Positions 7,499-15,729 of a stretch of 64,000 nucleotides of DNA are shown here, piece after piece; within the stretch, counting starts at the first letter, position 1, and each line of letters opens with the position of its first letter. The stretch comes from Prolixibacteraceae bacterium (GTDB taxonomy: Bacteria > Bacteroidota > Bacteroidia > Bacteroidales > Prolixibacteraceae). The stretch spans positions 1 to 64,000 of the forward strand of contig JAONJW010000003.1 of the NCBI GenBank assembly GCA_028377305.1, in the 5' to 3' direction. The position numbers were made by a program, and so were the translations under genes. The notes under the pieces were generated by a model. The model saw only the letters and a list, made by a program, of their open reading frames with translations, ran no database searches and was not told where the DNA came from.

Positions 7499-9814
7499 TT
7501 ATTTTACAATGAGAATCTTGTTCTTTCCTGTAATCGTTCCGTCGGGATTAGAGACAAGAATCTGATATACACCAGATGCGGCTTTTTGTCCAAATCGATT
7601 TACACCACCCCATTTTACTCGCCCTCCTTTAGACTGTAATATCGCAACAAGGGTATTACTAGAATTTACAATTCTTATTTCACTATCTAAAGCCAGTCCA
7701 TCTATCGTTAGTTCTGTATGTTTCGATAGTTGATAAGGACTCGGATATACTGTTATATTTTCCAAAGTTAATGATCCTCTTGTTGCATCTCCTTGTAATG
7801 AAACAACACCTTGTTTTGTCGCAATAAAGACCTCTCCAGTAACAGGTTCAACAATCACTTGTCTAATGTCATTGGTTGGAAGGGGACTATTGTCGGTATC
7901 AAAATGTTTAAGCTGAGCACTACCGTCCGGATTGAACAGATACACACCACTATTCTTTGTGCCGACCCACTTTTGGTTCCCTTCATCTATTGCAATCGAA
8001 GAAATTTGTTCACTCTCTAGTATTGGATGGAAAAGGTTATCTCCAAGATCAAGTGATGGTTGGAATGCGTAAAAATCCTGTTTGGTTAATGAGTTTTCAG
8101 GATAAGCATACACAAAAACTCCTTTATTGGTGCCCAGCCAAATCTGTCCATTTTTATCTAGGACCATTTGTGTTATCATACTTGGATCGGTGAATGAGTT
8201 TTCCGTGTTGTTTTGGAAAAAAGCTCTTACTTTAAGGATACGTTTTTTACTTCCATCCTTGTTCATTACAAATATCTCAGGGGTACCAACTTTAGGCACC
8301 CAAATCTGATTACCTACAATGTAAGGTCGTTTTACCCAATCATAACTATCTCCGTCTGGCGATGTAAAGGCGGTCCATTCTCCATTCTTGTAACGATGCA
8401 AGAACTTACGTGTAATGGTGTTGGTTACCCAAAGTGTTCCATCATAATCGATATCCATACCTCCTATTCTAGTGTATCTTCCTGTAGGGTTTGCATTTTG
8501 TAATGTACTATTGGTATAGAAGAACACATTCTTACATCGATTATCTTGTATTTCCATTATTCCCGAACCATAAGAGCTTATGTATAGGTGTTTAGGATCT
8601 CTTGGATCCACCACGATATCGGTTAAATCATTGAATCCACGATCTAGATTATCTTCAATATCATCTCTGTTGTAAGTAGTCCACTCATTATCTGGGGAAT
8701 TAAAAGTAGTATAAAGGAAAGGGTTCCATGCATTCCACCACTCATTCTTTAAGAAGCCATTAATGATGTATAGATCATCATTAAAACTTCTCATATTTTG
8801 AAAGTCCACGTTATTGGGACCTGTAATTTTGGTTTGCACTCCAGTCTTTAAATCTTTAGATACGATAAGACCATTAAGATCTGAACCAATTGAGAGTCTA
8901 CCCTCTGCATCTATATTTACATCATTGAATATAATATTATGTGATTCATCATTCCATTGTAGTGACTGGATTTGCTTCACTTTATTCCAATCTCCTTTAA
9001 AAATGTTCAGTTTATCTCTTTCCACAATAAGCAACTGATCATTTGCCACCTTTAATGATCTCAAAGAGGATGTAATAAATGGGCTTTTTGATAAACTCCC
9101 TTGCGTCAATAAATAAAGACTGTTGGTTCCAGAACAAGCTACATAGAGTTGATGTTTGTAGCATTCAATATCGGAAAGTTGTACACCGTTATAGGATGGA
9201 ATAAAGTTCCAATTTTTATAATTCATCTTATTGGTGTCTGAAGACATTGATGCGACATAAATTCCGTTTTTATTGATTGCATAGATATAATCTTCGTATA
9301 TACATAGGTCAAGAATCGGAATCTGAGAACTATTGCCTCCAACAATCCATGTCTCTTTTATCTCCACCTTCTTTGCATCAATCCAAACAATCCCAAAATC
9401 ACAGCACAGATAGATATCGTTCTTGTTCACATAGATGTTTGATATCTTTTTGTTCTTTAGGGAAGACGAGTAGATAATATCATCAATAACATAAACCGTT
9501 CCATCATCAATGATGTTTACCCCTCCATTTTTATAACCAATCACAATTTTATTACCTACATGGTCTAGGGTGGTGGGTGAGGTGAAGGACAGTCCGCTTA
9601 CTTTTGAGAAAATATCAACTTCTTGATGTTGAACATCCAGAACAAGTAATCCTGTGTTAGACAATCCAATCACTTTATTGTCAGACGAGATGACTCGTTT
9701 AATCGAAGAATAACTATCATATACGGTCCATCGCTCGGCAAATGATGTAGAGGACAAACCGAAGAATAGCATAAAAAGTAGGATGTTAAAACACTTGTTA
9801 TGGATGTTCTGCAT
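7499..9814 (-). CDS. porZ: PorZ-like two-beta-propeller protein of the type IX secretion system
   Basis: From the ATG at 9814 the protein has 771 residues. A longer start at 9835 is possible, but the shorter one gives a normal signal peptide ending in SFA. The mature start WTVYDSYSSIKRVISSDNK and repeated propeller strands (VIGLSNTGLLVLD, KIVIGYKNGGVNIID, GQIWLGTNKGVFVY, QKWVGTKNSGVYLF) match PorZ and two-component-regulator propellers. The last 90 residues (ENITVYPSP to NKILIVK) resemble a T9SS C-terminal sorting domain. PorZ is the surface component that delivers A-LPS to the PorU sortase in Porphyromonas. The length and domain order fit, but a generic propeller protein is the alternative. 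Confidence 0.8.
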   Translation of the reverse strand: MQNIHNKCFNILLFMLFFGLSSTSFAERWTVYDSYSSIKRVISSDNKVIGLSNTGLLVLDVQHQEVDIFSKVSGLSFTSPTTLDHVGNKIVIGYKNGGVNIIDDGTVYVIDDIIYSSSLKNKKISNIYVNKNDIYLCCDFGIVWIDAKKVEIKETWIVGGNSSQIPILDLCIYEDYIYAINKNGIYVASMSSDTNKMNYKNWNFIPSYNGVQLSDIECYKHQLYVACSGTNSLYLLTQGSLSKSPFITSSLRSLKVANDQLLIVERDKLNIFKGDWNKVKQIQSLQWNDESHNIIFNDVNIDAEGRLSIGSDLNGLIVSKDLKTGVQTKITGPNNVDFQNMRSFNDDLYIINGFLKNEWWNAWNPFLYTTFNSPDNEWTTYNRDDIEDNLDRGFNDLTDIVVDPRDPKHLYISSYGSGIMEIQDNRCKNVFFYTNSTLQNANPTGRYTRIGGMDIDYDGTLWVTNTITRKFLHRYKNGEWTAFTSPDGDSYDWVKRPYIVGNQIWVPKVGTPEIFVMNKDGSKKRILKVRAFFQNNTENSFTDPSMITQMVLDKNGQIWLGTNKGVFVYAYPENSLTKQDFYAFQPSLDLGDNLFHPILESEQISSIAIDEGNQKWVGTKNSGVYLFNPDGSAQLKHFDTDNSPLPTNDIRQVIVEPVTGEVFIATKQGVVSLQGDATRGSLTLENITVYPSPYQLSKHTELTIDGLALDSEIRIVNSSNTLVAILQSKGGRVKWGGVNRFGQKAASGVYQILVSNPDGTITGKNKILIVK

Positions 9815-9839
9815 AATTAATATAGATTGGAACAAGTAG

Positions 9840-10430
9840 TTATGATTTTTTTGTGTTATAGGTACTAAGAAACAAACTCAACTTTCTAACAGCTACACCA
9901 CGATGACTAATAAGATTCTTTTCTGAGCTAGTCATTTCTGAAAAAGTTCTACTGTAACCATCGGGTTTGAATATTGGATCATATCCAAAACCATCTTCTC
10001 CAGATCGTTCAGTTGTTATTTCCCCTTTTACAATACCTTCAAACTCATACTTCTCATCATCAATAATCAATGAGATTACTGTGCGAAACTGGGCTTTTCG
10101 ATTTTCACTTCCTTTGAGTTCATGTAGAAGTTTGTGCATATTGTCTTCTGCCAAACAATCGGGTCCAGCATATCTAGCAGAGTACACTCCAGGAGCGCCA
10201 TTTAATGATTCAACTTCTAAGCCCGTGTCATCGGAAAAACAGTTTTGACCATACTTATCATGAATATAGGTTGACTTTATTAAGGCATTCCCCTCAAGTG
10301 TTAAGGCGGTTTCAGCGATCTCTTCATGACAGTTAATGTCATGAAGACCCAATACCTGATAACTATCCCCAACCATCTCTTGAATCTCTTTTAGCTTATT
10401 GGGATTGTGTGTCGCGAATATGATTTTCAT
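9840..10430 (-). CDS. rdgB: RdgB/HAM1-type non-canonical purine NTP pyrophosphatase
   Basis: From the ATG at 10430 the protein is [17 protein letters not shown]..., 196 residues, which matches the usual RdgB start. The 28 extra residues in the track are not family-like. Conserved parts are [57 protein letters not shown] and [11 protein letters not shown]. The enzyme hydrolyses ITP, dITP and XTP to monophosphates and keeps deaminated purines out of DNA. The gene lies 25 bases before the porZ start, in the same direction. Confidence 0.93.
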   Translation of the reverse strand: MKIIFATHNPNKLKEIQEMVGDSYQVLGLHDINCHEEIAETALTLEGNALIKSTYIHDKYGQNCFSDDTGLEVESLNGAPGVYSARYAGPDCLAEDNMHKLLHELKGSENRKAQFRTVISLIIDDEKYEFEGIVKGEITTERSGEDGFGYDPIFKPDGYSRTFSEMTSSEKNLISHRGVAVRKLSLFLSTYNTKKS

Positions 10431-10518
10431 GATTACATATGATTTAAATGAGAAATGCCACAAATATAAACGTAATATTTGTGGCATTTGGTATATATGC
10501 AATGATCTAATCACTTAT

Positions 10519-10710
10519 TTAGAAGTCGTTTTCCGATGGAATAATTATTGCCATTATAATGTAGAGCACCGGAACTATTGGTATAAAGAAACTTAAAATG
10601 ATAGTAGCAACTCTTACAGCCACAGGATCGATTTCAGGATTAATATACTCTGCTACACCACCGCATACACCGGCGATAACCTTATTATTTGATCGTTTAA
10701 GTTTTTTCAT
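10519..10710 (-). CDS. Small PspC-domain membrane protein
   Basis: A 63-residue protein consisting only of a PspC domain: KRSNNKVIAGVCGGVAEYINPEIDPVAVRV followed by one long hydrophobic segment and IPSE. PspC is the membrane sensor of the phage-shock response in proteobacteria. Stand-alone PspC proteins are widespread in Bacteroidota and of unknown mechanism. It lies 12 bases from the preceding DUF4252-like gene and in the same direction as the larger PspC gene and padR. Confidence 0.9.
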   Translation of the reverse strand: MKKLKRSNNKVIAGVCGGVAEYINPEIDPVAVRVATIILSFFIPIVPVLYIIMAIIIPSENDF

Positions 10711-10722
10711 AATTTATATCTA

Positions 10723-11229
10723 TTATAGACCAATGTCTTTCATTGCCATATCTTTAAGATAATCAAGCTCAAGATTTCCAAAGTCGCCATAGTAAGAAAC
10801 TAGAAATGATCCTTGGTTTTCTTTTTCTGGACTTACCAGAATATGAAACTCTTTAATCTTAGATTTATCATTGATAACCCAAGAATGGAAAGAGACATCA
10901 TTGCGGTCAATATTCATTTCACTAACAATATCGTAAATGTTGAAAGGTTTCTTATTAAAAGCCTTACAAACAAATTTCTCAAAAGAAGGTTTCAAATCAC
11001 TCTTTGAGACATCATAATGAATAAAGCGCACTTCATCTATGTGATTAACAATCTCTGCTTGTTGTGCTCCTAGTTCTGTCGAAGACATATTGATAAATGG
11101 TCTTGACATTTCCATGTATGTCGCTGCATCGCTTGACTCTATCGCATCATAAATATCGTCTGACTTCGACTGTGCCATTGCAACACATGAAAAAAGAAGT
11201 ATGATTAGTGAGAGGAATGTATTCTTCAT
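10723..11229 (-). CDS. DUF4252-like exported protein
   Basis: A 168-residue protein with a clear signal peptide (MKNTFLSLIILLFSCVAMAQ) and a mature region resembling the DUF4252 family, often encoded next to sigma factors or PspC genes in Bacteroidota. Visible features are a long acidic alpha segment, the string VRFIHYDVSK, and a late FLVSYYGDFGNLELDYL segment. No catalytic motif is recognised. Function is unknown. Position downstream of PadR and the large PspC gene suggests an envelope stress regulon. Confidence 0.7.
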   Translation of the reverse strand: MKNTFLSLIILLFSCVAMAQSKSDDIYDAIESSDAATYMEMSRPFINMSSTELGAQQAEIVNHIDEVRFIHYDVSKSDLKPSFEKFVCKAFNKKPFNIYDIVSEMNIDRNDVSFHSWVINDKSKIKEFHILVSPEKENQGSFLVSYYGDFGNLELDYLKDMAMKDIGL

Positions 11230-11351
11230 GCTATTATTAAATGTTTGATTGATATATTGTTTCTGTAAAAATAGAAAACAATATGATTAATTTATAATAG
11301 CACTGCTAATGAAATGCGTTTTATTCTTTTCAATAGGTTGTTTAGCTGTAT

Positions 11352-12803
11352 CTACTCACTTACTTTTTTTAATCCTTTGGGAAGTTGTTTCCAAAAATGA
11401 TCAGTCATTTCGTAATCCCAAGTGTTATCCAAATTCTTTACATCATCTAAAATGTTTGATATAGACTTGTCGAGAAATATAGTTCGACCAGTAGGAACCT
11501 TAAGTTGCATATTTAATCCCACCACTTTAGGCACTCCTTCATATAGGTGAACTGGTAGGTAAAGTGTGTCTCCTTCTAATTTATAGTATTTTGAGCCATC
11601 TGTAAGTTTACCTTTGGATAGTGAGGCTTTTAGCTTTAATTGATAGTTATTACTACTACTTTTTTTAATGTTAAGTTTAGTAATGTTAATCAACTCTTTA
11701 TCTGTAATTGACTCTTCTGCAGTGATCCATAATGTGTCATTTTGATGCTTCAATGGATAATAAAATGTACAGTTATAATTCGAATTAGACGCCGAATTAT
11801 TGTTCATTTTAATCCAAGAGCCATTTGGGATTTTGTCAAAATCAATGTTGTGAATATAGTATTTAGCCACTTTAACTGTATTCATAATACAACCCACCCA
11901 AAGGATTAATAAAAATATGCCAACCCACCTTTTGGTTCTTAGATCCCACTTAATGCTTTTTAATTTAAAGATTAGTATAACAATGAGTGGTATAACAAAT
12001 AGTCCACTGACTATCAATGAATCTAGCATACTAAGTTCAAATGTATCTATTGAGAACATGTTACCATGAAAGCTCGTGATATGTCCAAAGGTTGCAGTAA
12101 GAAGGAGAACTAGAGGCAATATCAATATAATCACGAGTAGTACAACGAAAAATGGAAGTAATAGAGGCAACAAAAGTAGTCCCAAAAGCCATTTCAAGCA
12201 TCCACCACCACTGCTTCGAAACATCATCTCTTCGTCTATCTCTTGAGAATGTTTCTGAATATTATCTACTGTCGGAGCAATTCCCCGCATTTGCATATAG
12301 TTTACTCTAGTTCGTGCTTTTGGGATAATAATCCATAATACAATATACAACCCAATTCCTAGCCCTCCTACAAAACAGGATAGGATTAGTAGTAGACGAA
12401 GAAAAGCGATATTTATATTTGCATAAACTGACAAACCTGATAAGACACCACCAATTACACCTTTTTGGGGAAATCGAAATAGTTTTCTGCTAGGTCCTTG
12501 AGGAGCAAATTTATCTTGTTTTTGCTCATCCTCTTCATCATCTTGATCAAATAATGAAGGGTCGCCCAATTGCTTTATAACCCTGCTTGCGGTATCAATA
12601 TTGATTGAGCTATCATCTTTAATTCTCTCTTCAATAAATAGTTCCGCAATACGACCTTCAATATCTTTGATGATCTCAACACCACCTTCTTGCCCATTAA
12701 AGTGACTGTTGAGCTTCTGAAGATAGTTGTTCATTACCTCGTACGCATCCTCATCAATGTGGAATGTGGTACCTGCGATATTAATAAAAACGGTCTTTTT
12801 CAT
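11352..12803 (-). CDS. PspC-domain membrane protein with C-terminal extension
   Basis: A 483-residue protein. Residues 1-100 are a soluble, acidic N-terminal region (KTVFINIAGTTFHIDEDAYEVMNNYLQ, common before PspC in Bacteroidota). Residues of about 107-163 form the PspC domain (GVIGGVLSGLSVYANINIAF plus a hydrophobic helix). Further transmembrane segments lie at about 205-240, 260-280 and 290-312. A soluble C-terminal domain of about 165 residues follows. It starts 14 bases after padR, so the two are almost certainly cotranscribed, and PadR is its likely repressor. Relatives are annotated only as PspC domain-containing protein. Confidence 0.9.
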   Translation of the reverse strand: MKKTVFINIAGTTFHIDEDAYEVMNNYLQKLNSHFNGQEGGVEIIKDIEGRIAELFIEERIKDDSSINIDTASRVIKQLGDPSLFDQDDEEDEQKQDKFAPQGPSRKLFRFPQKGVIGGVLSGLSVYANINIAFLRLLLILSCFVGGLGIGLYIVLWIIIPKARTRVNYMQMRGIAPTVDNIQKHSQEIDEEMMFRSSGGGCLKWLLGLLLLPLLLPFFVVLLVIILILPLVLLLTATFGHITSFHGNMFSIDTFELSMLDSLIVSGLFVIPLIVILIFKLKSIKWDLRTKRWVGIFLLILWVGCIMNTVKVAKYYIHNIDFDKIPNGSWIKMNNNSASNSNYNCTFYYPLKHQNDTLWITAEESITDKELINITKLNIKKSSSNNYQLKLKASLSKGKLTDGSKYYKLEGDTLYLPVHLYEGVPKVVGLNMQLKVPTGRTIFLDKSISNILDDVKNLDNTWDYEMTDHFWKQLPKGLKKVSE

Positions 12804-12817
12804 ATCAATATTTAAGA

Positions 12818-13144
12818 TTATAGTTGTTTGATATTATTTACTGTACTAGACAGTTCGGTCCATGATTCTTCAAGTCCTTCTAAAAATTGACTGCCATCTG
12901 CAGTAAGAGAGTAATACTTGCGAGGCGGTCCTTGTTGAGATTCTTGCCATTGATATTCAAGAAGTCCTGCATTTTTCAATCTTGTTAGCAAAGGATATAA
13001 TGTCCCTTCCACAATAATCAACTTGGCATTCTTAAGCTCTTGGATTAATTCCGAAGCATATAATGGCCTCTTAGATAAAAGTAGAAGTACACAATACTCT
13101 AGTATTCCTTTACGCATTTGTGCTTTCGTATTGTCTAACTTCAT
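12818..13144 (-). CDS. PadR family transcriptional regulator
   Basis: A 108-residue winged-helix protein with the short PadR layout: QMRKGILEYCVLLLLSKRPLYASELIQELK, the recognition helix VEGTLYPLLTRLKNAGLL, the wing QGPPRKYYSLTADG, and a C-terminal dimerisation helix. PadR proteins repress their own operons by binding palindromes near the promoter. Two palindromes lie just upstream. The gene is first in an operon with the large PspC gene, a partnership seen in many Bacteroidota. Confidence 0.92.
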   Translation of the reverse strand: MKLDNTKAQMRKGILEYCVLLLLSKRPLYASELIQELKNAKLIIVEGTLYPLLTRLKNAGLLEYQWQESQQGPPRKYYSLTADGSQFLEGLEESWTELSSTVNNIKQL

Positions 13145-13180
13145 AACTATTAAGATTGGTGATTGTCATCTTTGATATTA

Positions 13181-13212
13181 CAAAGGTTATAAAAAATATA
13201 GTACTATGCAAT
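13181..13212 (-). promoter_or_regulatory. Candidate promoter of the padR-pspC operon
   Basis: On the minus strand the -7-like element AACCTTTG (13181-13188) is preceded, after 20 bases, by ATTG (13209-13212), which sits in the spacer of the palindrome at 13198-13224. The match to TAnnTTTG has one mismatch. Confidence 0.4.
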
Positions 13213-13224
13213 ACATAGTACTAT
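13198..13224. promoter_or_regulatory. 11-bp perfect inverted repeat, candidate PadR operator 1
   Basis: ATAGTACTATG and CATAGTACTAT, separated by five bases, centred 67 bases upstream of the padR start codon and overlapping its -33-like element. PadR operators are palindromes placed in this way. The assignment is inference. Confidence 0.5.
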
Positions 13225-13226
13225 TG

Positions 13227-13248
13227 ATCTGTATAGTATTATACAGAT
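13227..13248. promoter_or_regulatory. 9-bp perfect inverted repeat, candidate PadR operator 2
   Basis: ATCTGTATA and TATACAGAT, separated by four bases and lying two bases from the first palindrome. It contains the TGTA/TACA half-sites reminiscent of known PadR sites (ATGT-N-ACAT). Confidence 0.45.
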
Positions 13249-13650
13249 TGATTCGGATGAATGGGCATTAATTAATCTATGTTAAAATAGATTAACTTAG
13301 TTTGTATGGCCACCAATGATAACAATCCGACCAAGGTTGACATCTGTTGAAAAGGTGAGGGGTATACAAAATAAGACCTTTTGGGCATGTACGTTCAGAT
13401 ATAAAGGGGGCGATAAATACACCGATATCAGAAGAGAGGTGTCGTAAGAAATTGCCAGGGGAGAGAACTTTGGGTTATTGGAATATACGATGTGTTACTA
13501 AAGTCCCTTTCATTATTGGGAAAGGAGATAAGGGATACTCAAAAAAATGTACGATGGTATGAAGAGAATAAAAAGGGTATTGTGTTACTGCGAGACGACC
13601 CTTAATTTTAAACCAAGATTGGGGTCCTTACATGTTGTTTACAAAAAATT
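13249..13650. other. Gene-free stretch between padR and typA
   Basis: About 400 bases with no ORF of convincing length or family, no tRNA, and no repeat shared with other parts of the window. The base composition is somewhat richer in G than nearby intergenic DNA. It may be the remnant of a lost gene or hold an unrecognised RNA. Confidence 0.4.
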
Positions 13651-13684
13651 AAAGCCCCATTCGGTGGATCACCGATGGGGCTTT
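13651..13684 (-). terminator. Intrinsic terminator of typA
   Basis: A strong stem, AAAGCCCCAT(T)CGGTG / CACCGATGGGGCTTT, with a 3-base loop and one bulged base. On the minus strand it is followed by TTTAATTTTTTG. It lies 37 bases after the typA stop. Confidence 0.85.
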
Positions 13685-13720
13685 AATATATATGATAAAA
13701 AAACTACAAGCTAATGGAGA

Positions 13721-15526
13721 TTATCCAATTTGTTTTGAAGCTCTTTTTCTTTCGTTCTCATCCAAAATAATCTTACGAATACGGATAGACTCAGGAGTCA
13801 CCTCTACGTACTCATCTTTTTGGATATACTCTAATGCTTCTTCCAAGCTAAAGCGAATAGGAGGAGCAAGTTTTACTTTATCATCAGTACCAGAAGAACG
13901 TACGTTAGATTGTTTCTTACTTTTGGTTACGTTCAAAACAATATCATCTGCTCTACTACTTTCACCTACAACTTGACCTACATAGATATTCTCTTGAGGG
14001 TCTACAAAGTAGTTACCTCTATCTTGAAGTTTGTTAAGTGCATACGCAAAAGTTGTACCTGTCTCCATTGCAATCAATGAACCATTTGTACGTGTTGGAA
14101 TAGCACCTTTGTATGGTTCGTAAGCTACAAAACGGTGTGACATAACTGCCTCACCTTGGGTTGCAGTAAGCATATTTGTACGAAGACCAATGATACCACG
14201 TGATGGAATACGGAACTCTAAATGAATTCTATCTTCCTTACGCTCCATATTCAACATTTCTCCTTTACGGCGAGATACAAGATCGACTGCAGTTGAAGAA
14301 AGTTCTTCTGGAAGGTCAATACTTAACTCTTCAATTGGCTCGTGCTTCACTCCATCAATCTCTTTGATTAATACCTGAGGCTGTCCTACCTGAAGTTCGT
14401 ATCCTTCACGACGCATTGTTTCGATTAGTACTGACAAATGTAGTACACCACGACCATATACATTCCATGCATCCGCAGAGGCTGTTGGCTCTACTCTTAG
14501 TGCAAGGTTTTTCTCTAGCTCTGCTTTCAGACGATCACTGATGTGTCTACTTGTAACATATTTACCCTCTTTCCCGAAGAATGGAGAGTTGTTAATAGTA
14601 AACAACATACTCATTGTTGGTTCGTCAACAGCAATAGGCTTTAATGGTTCTGGATTTTCGAAATCACAGATTGTATCTCCAATGTCGAAACCGTTAATAC
14701 CAACGATAGAACAGATGTCACCATTGCTAACAGATTCTACTTTCTCTTTACCTAAACCAGAGAAGGTGTAGATCTCTTTAATTTTAGTTCTTTTGATAGA
14801 ACCATCACGTTTTGCAAGAGATACATTCATTCCCTCTTTCAACTCTCCTCTATTAATACGACCAATCGCAATACGACCAACATAGTTAGAGAAGTCAAGT
14901 GATGTGATCAACATCTGTGGAGTTCCAGGATTCTCGATAGGAGCTGGAATGTTTTCAACAATCGAATCAAGTAATGCAGTGATGTTGTCTGTAGGATTAT
15001 TCCAATCCGTACTCATCCATCCTTGTTTTGCAGAACCATAAATTGTTGGGAATTCAAGCTGCTCTTCTGTAGCTCCAAGGCTAAACATTAGATCGAATAC
15101 CTGCTCTTGAACTTCCTCAGGACGACAGTTTGGTTTGTCTACCTTATTTACAACAACGATAGGCTTCAAACCTAAATTGATTGCTTTCTCTAGTACGAAA
15201 CGTGTTTGAGGCATCGTTCCTTCAAATGCATCTACCAACAATAGTACACCGTCAGCCATATTCAATACACGCTCTACTTCACCACCAAAGTCCGAGTGAC
15301 CAGGAGTATCGATAATGTTGATTTTAGTGTCGTTATATTGAACCGATACGTTCTTCGATAGAATAGTAATTCCTCTCTCTCTCTCTAGATCGTTGTTATC
15401 AAGAATAAGGTCTTTTGTTTCCTGATTTTTTCTAAGAACATTCGCTTGCAGAATCATCTTATCCACCAAGGTTGTCTTACCGTGGTCAACGTGAGCGATG
15501 ATCGCAATATTTCTAATATTTTGCAT
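13721..15526 (-). CDS. typA: Translational GTPase TypA/BipA
   Basis: From the ATG at 15526 (MQNIRNIAIIAHVDHGKTTL) the protein has 601 residues, the normal TypA length. The track start adds seven residues. Motifs are G1 AHVDHGKTTL, the switch RERGITI, G3 DTPGHSDFGGEVERVL, G4 NKVDKP, and the C-terminal EPYKGAIPTRTNGSLIAMETGTTFAYAL typical of BipA. It is a ribosome-associated GTPase of the EF-G class that assists 50S assembly and growth under stress or cold. A perfect -7 element, TATTTTTG on the minus strand (15545-15552), lies 18 bases upstream. Monocistronic, with its own terminator. Confidence 0.95.
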   Translation of the reverse strand: MQNIRNIAIIAHVDHGKTTLVDKMILQANVLRKNQETKDLILDNNDLERERGITILSKNVSVQYNDTKINIIDTPGHSDFGGEVERVLNMADGVLLLVDAFEGTMPQTRFVLEKAINLGLKPIVVVNKVDKPNCRPEEVQEQVFDLMFSLGATEEQLEFPTIYGSAKQGWMSTDWNNPTDNITALLDSIVENIPAPIENPGTPQMLITSLDFSNYVGRIAIGRINRGELKEGMNVSLAKRDGSIKRTKIKEIYTFSGLGKEKVESVSNGDICSIVGINGFDIGDTICDFENPEPLKPIAVDEPTMSMLFTINNSPFFGKEGKYVTSRHISDRLKAELEKNLALRVEPTASADAWNVYGRGVLHLSVLIETMRREGYELQVGQPQVLIKEIDGVKHEPIEELSIDLPEELSSTAVDLVSRRKGEMLNMERKEDRIHLEFRIPSRGIIGLRTNMLTATQGEAVMSHRFVAYEPYKGAIPTRTNGSLIAMETGTTFAYALNKLQDRGNYFVDPQENIYVGQVVGESSRADDIVLNVTKSKKQSNVRSSGTDDKVKLAPPIRFSLEEALEYIQKDEYVEVTPESIRIRKIILDENERKRASKQIG

Positions 15527-15729
15527 GATTTCAAATTTAGAGCGCAAAAATACATATAAATATCACGCAATAAACATATTTCCTTGTTAAAAATCATAGA
15601 TCTTTGATTATTAACGTTCTGTTCATGTTCAATAAAGAAATGAAAACATATTTTGTCGTTACATGAGGCTATTTGTACAATCAATGGAAATTATTAAGGA
15701 GGCATTCTTTATAATTCCAATCCCGATTT

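Noticed and set aside
13692-13976. 94-aa plus-strand ORF at the end of typA
   Set aside because: It is antisense to the typA C-terminus and starts next to the typA terminator; it is a shadow.
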